Positions 7,806-14,238 of a stretch of DNA of 14,238 nucleotides are shown in pieces. The position numbers were made by a program, and so were the translations under genes. The notes below the pieces were generated by a model. That model ran no database searches, was not told the DNA's origin, and worked only from the letters and a program-made list of their open reading frames with translations. The stretch is from Byssochlamys sp. IMV 00236 (Eukaryota; Ascomycota; Eurotiomycetes; Eurotiales; Thermoascaceae): the NCBI GenBank assembly GCA_001931875.2, contig MSJH02000261.1, positions 1 to 14,238 on the forward strand, read 5' to 3'. Positions within the stretch are counted from its first letter, which is position 1; each line of letters starts with the position of its first letter.

Positions 7806-8862
7806 TTATTCGATTTGATCCATAGCTGGACTTTCTTCTTGATCGTCGAGAACAGGGGTTGGGTTCATTTCAGTTTCTTCTCCGTTGTAAGCTTTTGAAT
7901 CTTCAGGTGATCTGCTTTTTCTACGTTCAGGTGAACGAGAACGAGAGGCGCTATCATCACGACGAGAGGATCGGCTACGGTCAAAGGATCTACTACGACG
8001 AGGAGATCGGCTACGAGATTCACTACGACTACGAGTGCGGCTTCGACTGCGACGAGGAGATCGGCTACGACTGTAATAGTGGCTGCGAGAAGATCTTCTT
8101 CTTCTACTCGACTATTTTAAAAGTGTCATTCATTGTCTATTTTTTTTTATTTACAGCATAGCTTACAGCTTCTTCCAACTTAAGGCGGTAACCATTCAAT
8201 TTGGTGCCATTCAATTCCTTTAATGCGTACTTCATATCGTCTCTGCGAGCAAATTCAACCACGCTAATATTCTTTGTTAATTTCATTCTTTATCGTTTGA
8301 TTTTCTTTTTCTTACCCCTCTCCATCACAATCCTTTAATACATCCGCAAATGTGACGCGTCCAGCTTTACGCATAAGATCTTTGACTTCCTATTCAAGAT
8401 ATAAGACCGTTGAAAATAAACTAACGACTGGGCAATATCTACCTGCCAAGTTGTCTTGGGTGGAAGATTTTTGATGACAACACGGTTGCTACGTTCCTCT
8501 CTGCTACGGCTGCTTATAATTAATATGACTGTCATCTATATTTCCTTATATATTACCTACTTTTCGCGTCGACGATGACCAAGGGCTCTCTCCACAACAA
8601 TTCTATCGACAGTATGTTTATTAGTGACTTTTTTATAAAAACCAACCGCATTTCCTCACCTGCTGCCTGATACTTTTTTACCATTAAAGTCGTGAATGGC
8701 ATCTTCAGCATCTATTCTTTTCTCAAATTCTATAAATCCAAATCTCTCTTTAAGAGTGACCTCAACAGGGTTATAGTTTTTGAATAAAGACTCTATCTCT
8801 GATTTTGAAATATCCACTGGGAGATTTCCAAGGTAAACTCGATGTCCATCACTGCTTCCCAT
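7806..8862 (-). CDS. SR-family splicing factor, two RRMs plus RS domain (SRSF4/5/6- or Srp2-like)
   Basis: Six exons (8862-8660, 8602-8561, 8512-8443, 8389-8316, 8263-8167, 8111-7806) give 263 residues. RRM1 (about 7-77) has RNP2 VYLGNL and RNP1 RFGFIEF. After HRRRE and an SRSREERSNR linker, a second pseudo-RRM (about 90-162) carries TTWQEVKDLMRKAGRVTFAD, the equivalent of the SWQDLKD signature of SR proteins, then EGVVEFARRDDMKYAL and LNGYRLKLEEA. Residues 163 to about 230 are RS-rich (RSRSPRRSRSRT, SRSRSPRRSRSF), followed by a short acidic tail ending PAMDQIE. Such proteins bind exonic enhancers and recruit U1/U2AF in the nucleus, with phosphorylated RS repeats; this is family knowledge. 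The ATG at 8862 is used; an upstream in-frame GTG is not needed. The exon 3 acceptor is a tandem AAGCAG, so 8509 is an alternative start that drops one Ser. Confidence 0.93.
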
Positions 8863-8993
8863 TTCAACACACACAAAAGAAAAAAAGGATAAGAAAGGAG
8901 AGAGAGAGAGAAGAGAGATAGAGAAAGGGGGTGCAGAAAAAGAAAGTGTAGAAAAAATAAAATTTTATGATTAAAACGTCACAGCTCGGGATT
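8863..8993. other. Spacer with GA-rich tract upstream of the SR gene
   Basis: 131 bp between the MATE stop and the SR start codon. The plus strand is strongly purine-rich (GGAGAGAGAGAGAGAAGAGAGA at about 8897-8918), so the coding strand of the SR gene has a CT-rich leader or promoter. CT-rich leaders are common just upstream of start sites in fungi. It must also hold the MATE 3' UTR. Confidence 0.55.
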
Positions 8994-10959
8994 TTAAACA
9001 ATAAAAGAAGTAGCGTATTCTTGATCATGAATTCGGTTAGTGGCTAGTTGACATTCATGCCGCCAATCAACCAAGTAAGTCAAGATACTAAACTCACATA
9101 GCACTTTGATAATACCGCTAAGAGCAACTCCAGCCCAGATACCTTCAAGTCCCCAGTCACACTGATAGGTTAAATAGATACCAAAGGGTAAACCAATCAT
9201 GTAGTAGCTAACCACATTCAATGATGCCACAATAGTCTGTTTACCCAAGGCATTGAGTGTGTATGAAAAGACAATGCCAATTCCCTACAAAAATAAAACT
9301 ATGTTAGCGGAGAGTGAACTGAGCGTATATGTGCGGGATATTACCATGGTAAAATGGCATACGCTAGCTACTTGTAACAAATTTATAGTGGCCTCAACGA
9401 CCTCTGAATCCGAACTGAAATGATGAGCAATTTGTGACCGATAAGCAAAAATAGCAAGCGCATTGATAAATGTACATAATACGCCGATACCAGCGGATAC
9501 CATGAAACATAAATTTGACTTTCTGGGCTCATTTGCTCCCAGAAGGTGTCCTAAGCGTACAGCCATACCAGTGGACAGTGCGCTAATCAACATTTATAAG
9601 GGAGATGGTTCATGGATTCTATTTCTCTATCTTACGTAGGTATCATCAACAATAAGGTGTTGATCGTAAGAACAATTGACTGAGCGGCTAAACTTGTCTG
9701 ACCGAGAACACCTGTCAAGAGAGCGCACACTTCGAAGGCCCAGTCGGTCGATAAACTGAGCATACCGGGAATGCCTATTTTAGTAATTGTCAGCACGCGA
9801 TTGTTTATAACACGGTATACAGTTTCATCATTTCTTACCGAGTCTTAGAAATTCACCCCAACCTCCAAAGGCATTCAGTGTTAACCCCGGCCAGTATGCT
9901 TGTATTAAGTTTGTGATGCAAGTTAAATAAATAGTGTAGAACAACATAATGAATGCGGATATGAAAACTACATGAAGAGCGGCGCCAATATAACCCAAGC
10001 TCAAGTATTCAAGAAAGAAGTAATTGGAAACAACATTCATAGGAAGCAAAAAGAATACAAGGTATAATGTCACTTTCATTTCACCTATCACATAATAAGA
10101 TAGAGTCATTGATAAGAAAAATATCACTTACCAATAGATTGAAGGAACTTTCTTAATGCTGTGTTTGCATAACAAATAAACAAGTAAGGAATCAAGATAA
10201 TAATATATGTTTGTGCCATGTTTGCCAACATTGGGTCTTGCCCCATCAAAACCAAGATAAACTCTGAGTTGGCCCTTGTAATCGTTTCAGTCAAAGAAAC
10301 TCTGTGTCTACGTTTGGGCTTACCATAAGACGGAAATCATAATACCAAAAATAAATGATACCAGCAAACCTCGTTGAAGGATAATACCAACAGTATGGTG
10401 ATGCTTTGCCCCCGTAAAAGCTTGAGCTACTAAAGTATCAATGGCTACTCGAGAAAAAGGGGTTATAACTTTGCGAATTACAGTTTTCCTTTTTCCTTTT
10501 TTCTTTTTTCTTTTTTCTTTCTTTCTTTACCTGTTAAAATACCATTACCAATAGATATTCCTGTCACCGTAATAAAGAGGTGACCGAGACTTGACACTGC
10601 CATGGCTATATAAAGGGAAGGATGGAATTAAAACGAAGAATGCCCGAGATTTTTTTTTTCTTCTCATTACCTTGTGGACCTAGTTTTCCCAAAAACCATA
10701 CATCAGTAGCACGCGTGCTATATCCAAGGAAGAATGTAATGGCAAGAGGGATACTGTATCTCAGTACGGCCCTGGCTTCTTGTAAGACGTCCAAAGAAGT
10801 AAGAGGATAAGGCATTTCAATAGGTAAAGATATACTATCATAGCCGCTATCCTTTCGGCATGGCATTTTCTTCATATCATTTTCATAGCAGAGATACTCG
10901 GATTCTCTGTCTTTGGACATGAATTTTGAATACATAAGCAAGGACGGTGCTCGCATCAT
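8994..10959 (-). CDS. MATE-family multidrug/toxin efflux transporter
   Basis: Eight exons (10959-10671, 10605-10531, 10447-10324, 10274-10132, 10084-9839, 9774-9636, 9582-9345, 9284-8994) give 514 residues, the usual MATE length. About 65 hydrophilic residues precede the first membrane segment (VLRYSIPLAITFFLGYSTRA, then TDVWFLGKLGPQ). Typical half-repeat motifs follow: AIDTLVAQAFTGA, VLMGQDP and PYLFICYANTALRKFLQ. The second half has GMLSLSTDWAFEVCALLTG, GQTSLAAQSIV and ALSTGMAVRLGHLLGANEP. About 12 membrane segments are expected. MATE proteins export organic cations or metabolites in exchange for H+ or Na+; the substrate here cannot be told. The start is the first of two adjacent ATGs (10959 or 10956), which follow an A/T-rich leader. 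A longer reading frame to 11037 would add a Phe-rich stretch translated from a homopolymer and is rejected. The gene diverges from the MYST gene across about 635 bp. Confidence 0.93.
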
Positions 10960-11234
10960 TTTGATAATGAAAAAAAAAAAAAAGAAGAAAGAGAAAGAAT
11001 AACAAAAAACACGCTTTTTATAATCAACGAATGACAAGAGAATGACGATAAAGTTATTTGAATGTAAGCCATTTTCACTTGGTCAAGACTTGTTTGTTTT
11101 GATGTGCTCTGGATCATGCAGCTTTGCGAAAAACAATAGGTCTTATCTCATTTTGATGTCTTTTTTGTGCGACGTCTATTCTCATTAAGTTGTCATGGAT
11201 ACTCTATCATCATGTTCTATTTTACCCCTCTTTC

Positions 11235-11256
11235 GACAGTTACCACTATAACTGTC
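11235..11256. repeat. Perfect 8-bp inverted repeat
   Basis: GACAGTTA and TAACTGTC flank a 6-base spacer (CCACTA). It lies mid-way in the divergent spacer and could be a palindromic factor site or chance. Confidence 0.5.
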
Positions 11257-11472
11257 TTGTTATGCAGGGCTGTGTATCTTAACAACACTAAAGAAATGAT
11301 GCCATAAGTCAACAGTTGGTCGGTTCGGGTATGGATTGCCCAAAATACAGATACAAAGCAAATGATTGGTTTCTGTGTTTGAATAAGAAAGCACATCCAA
11401 CTTATTCCGTGACTCCCTCGTAGTTCAATCAACACGGACAATGTGAACGCGTCCACAATGTACCTTAAAAAT

Positions 11473-11560
11473 TCTTTTTTTTTTTTTTCTTTTTAATTTT
11501 CCCCTCTCTTTCTCTCTTTCTCTTTCCTTTTTCTTTCTCTTTCTTCTTCTTTTTTTATCA
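11473..11560 (+). promoter_or_regulatory. T/C-rich tract upstream of the MYST gene
   Basis: A nearly pure pyrimidine stretch (T run, then CCCCTCTCTTTCTCTCTTTC and similar) ends about 35 bp before the ATG at 11595. Pyrimidine tracts next to transcription starts are frequent in fungal promoters. Use as a promoter is inferred from position. Confidence 0.45.
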
Positions 11561-11594
11561 TTTCTATTATATTCTTTAATCAATTTTTTTTAAT

Positions 11595-13675
<2,081 letters not shown>

Positions 13676-13684
13676 AACAGCAAT

Positions 13685-13690
13685 AATAAA
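13685..13690 (+). terminator. AATAAA poly(A)-type signal after MYST gene
   Basis: The hexamer lies 9 bp after the stop codon and is followed by T-rich sequence. It is a plausible cleavage/polyadenylation signal. Confidence 0.5.
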
Positions 13691-13929
13691 CTTTTTCATT
13701 TTTCATTTACATTTTTTGTATAAAAAAAAAAAAAGGGTAGCAACTTGGGAGAGTAGTCTCCATTCTGTTAACTACATTACGAGGTAGTATCCGCAATAAC
13801 TTTTTGCTATGACCAGTAAATACGCATCTCACTTCTCCCTTACTACTCACAACTTGGTAATTGCAAGGGTAGTTAAAATGCAGCATTGCCAAGGGCAACA
13901 CCATGTACGTATCCATTACAGATACAGAC

Positions 13930-13946
13930 CCTTTTTATAAAAAAGG
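13930..13946. repeat. 7-bp perfect hairpin
   Basis: CCTTTTT and AAAAAGG arms flank an ATA loop. Its position between a plus-strand gene and a possible minus-strand exon would suit a bidirectional 3'-end element, but it is AT-rich and may be chance. Confidence 0.4.
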
Positions 13947-13979
13947 ATCCTACTAGTCTGGAGACCTTCCCTAACGTTT

Positions 13980-14048
13980 TCATAATAGGATTGAATGACA
14001 AGCATTCTCGTATGTATCAGTAACGTCAAGTGCGGATCTTCCCTGTTG
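13980..14048 (-). CDS. Possible last exon of a minus-strand gene, ankyrin-repeat-like (partial)
   Basis: On the minus strand a long T run followed by CTCTTTTGCAG makes a very good 3' splice site ending at 14049. The next codons read QQGRSALDVTDTYENACHS, then ILL and a stop. GRSALDVT resembles the start of an ankyrin repeat (G-x-T/S-A-L-D-L/V-A). The phase is unproven. In phase 2, joined to a GTAAAA donor at about 14150, the same DNA stays open to a stop at 13916 with an unrelated peptide. The upstream part of the gene would lie at or beyond the right edge. Low confidence in product and frame; moderate confidence in the acceptor. Confidence 0.3.
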   Translation of the reverse strand, partial: QQGRSALDVTDTYENACHSILL

Positions 14049-14132
14049 CTGCAAAAGAGAAAAAAAAAAAAAAAGGGAGCAAGTTTAATTTATATGTGAA
14101 TATAAGCGGAGAAAATTTTTTAATTGTGACAG

Positions 14133-14216
14133 GCATATTTTACTTGTATGAAGAATGTGGCTTATCGGTAAAAGTATTAACCAGTCATCGTCTCTTTCAA
14201 AAGGAACACGCTACAG
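14133..14216 (+). CDS. Exon-like open segment at right edge (partial, strand uncertain)
   Basis: GTGACAG at 14126-14132 could be an acceptor and GTGAGC at 14217 a donor. Between them 84 bp stay open in a consistent phase 1 to phase 1 frame, starting GIFYLYEECGLSVKVL and ending in FQKEHATG. No family was recognised, and no upstream exon with an ATG was found. It conflicts with the minus-strand exon candidate nearby, since both cannot easily be right. Confidence 0.22.
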
Positions 14217-14222
14217 GTGAGC

Positions 14223-14238
14223 TTTTTTTTTTTTTTTT
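14223..14238. repeat. Poly-T homopolymer at right window edge
   Basis: Sixteen T residues end the window straight after the possible GTGAGC donor. Like the left edge, this looks like an assembly break at a homopolymer. Confidence 0.85.

Larger units (their letters stand above)
10960..11594. other. Divergent intergenic region between MATE and MYST genes
   Basis: 635 bp without an assigned gene. It holds A- and T-runs next to both start codons, a CT-rich tract at about 11473-11560 just upstream of the MYST ATG, and a more complex core (11040-11460). The core carries a 79-codon minus-strand open stretch (11456-11217) with no ATG start and hydrophobic composition. No family could be recognised for it. 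Confidence 0.6.
13676..13979. other. Unassigned region downstream of MYST gene
   Basis: About 300 bp with no recognised gene. After the poly(A)-type signal and a 13-base A run comes a complex, non-repetitive segment (13735-13920). A minus-strand open frame of 69 codons runs through it (13916-13707) and ends in a Phe-rich stretch from the homopolymer; no family was recognised. At 13930-13946 is a hairpin (CCTTTTT, ATA, AAAAAGG). The segment could be 3' UTR of a minus-strand gene, a non-coding RNA or decayed sequence. Confidence 0.4.

Noticed and set aside
8863..8874. Upstream in-frame start for the SR protein adding MCVE
   Set aside because: The codon is GTG; the ATG at 8862 directly precedes a typical short SR-protein N-terminus.
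10960..11037. N-terminal extension of the MATE protein to 11037
   Set aside because: It would translate an A/T homopolymer into a Phe run. The ATG pair at 10959/10956 gives a normal-looking N-terminus.
11400..11460. tRNA-like B box around CGTAGTTCAATCAAC
   Set aside because: No matching A box, acceptor stem or cloverleaf could be built on either strand. No tRNA or rRNA was recognised anywhere in the window.

Overview
The window looks like nuclear DNA of a filamentous fungus, most likely an early-diverging Mucoromycota (Mucorales-like) species. It is AT-rich and homopolymer-rich. It is densely packed with genes cut by small introns: 37 were reconstructed by hand, 44-83 nt long, with GT..AG ends. 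The proteins resemble fungal or animal versions of eukaryotic housekeeping families. The phylum is an inference from overall style; no marker gene fixes it. Both ends run into T homopolymers (31 and 16 bases), so this is probably a whole small contig with genes cut at each edge.

Layout: (1) 85-229 minus, first exon of a VMA21-like V-ATPase assembly factor, cut by the left edge; (2) 298-1516 plus, nuclear PPIG-like cyclophilin with a charged Ser-rich tail, head-to-head with VMA21 across 68 bp; (3) 1679-3701 plus, 13-exon uridine kinase/UPRTase-like protein (URK1/UCKL1 family); (4) 3818-7565 minus, a 1206-residue membrane-anchored Ser/Thr-rich mucin resembling Msb2-type signalling mucins; (5) 7806-8862 minus, SR splicing factor with two RRMs and an RS tail; (6) 8994-10959 minus, MATE-family transporter; (7) 11595-13675 plus, histone acetyltransferase joining a double PHD finger to a MYST domain (MOZ/MORF-like); (8) 13676-14238, weakly resolved DNA with exon-like pieces on both strands.

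The genes do not form one pathway. They are ordinary eukaryotic neighbours covering splicing (cyclophilin, SR protein), nucleotide salvage, cell-surface signalling, efflux, vacuolar acidification and chromatin. No defence island, CRISPR array, transposon or biosynthetic cluster is visible. The most interesting items are the MOZ-like DPF-MYST architecture in an apparent fungus, the repeat-rich Msb2-like mucin, and several splice junctions where tandem sites would give alternative products.

Exon coordinates were derived by hand from reading frame, splice consensus and conserved motifs. The least certain junctions are exon 1/2 of the uridine kinase, exon 1/2 of the mucin and exon 2/3 of the MYST gene.
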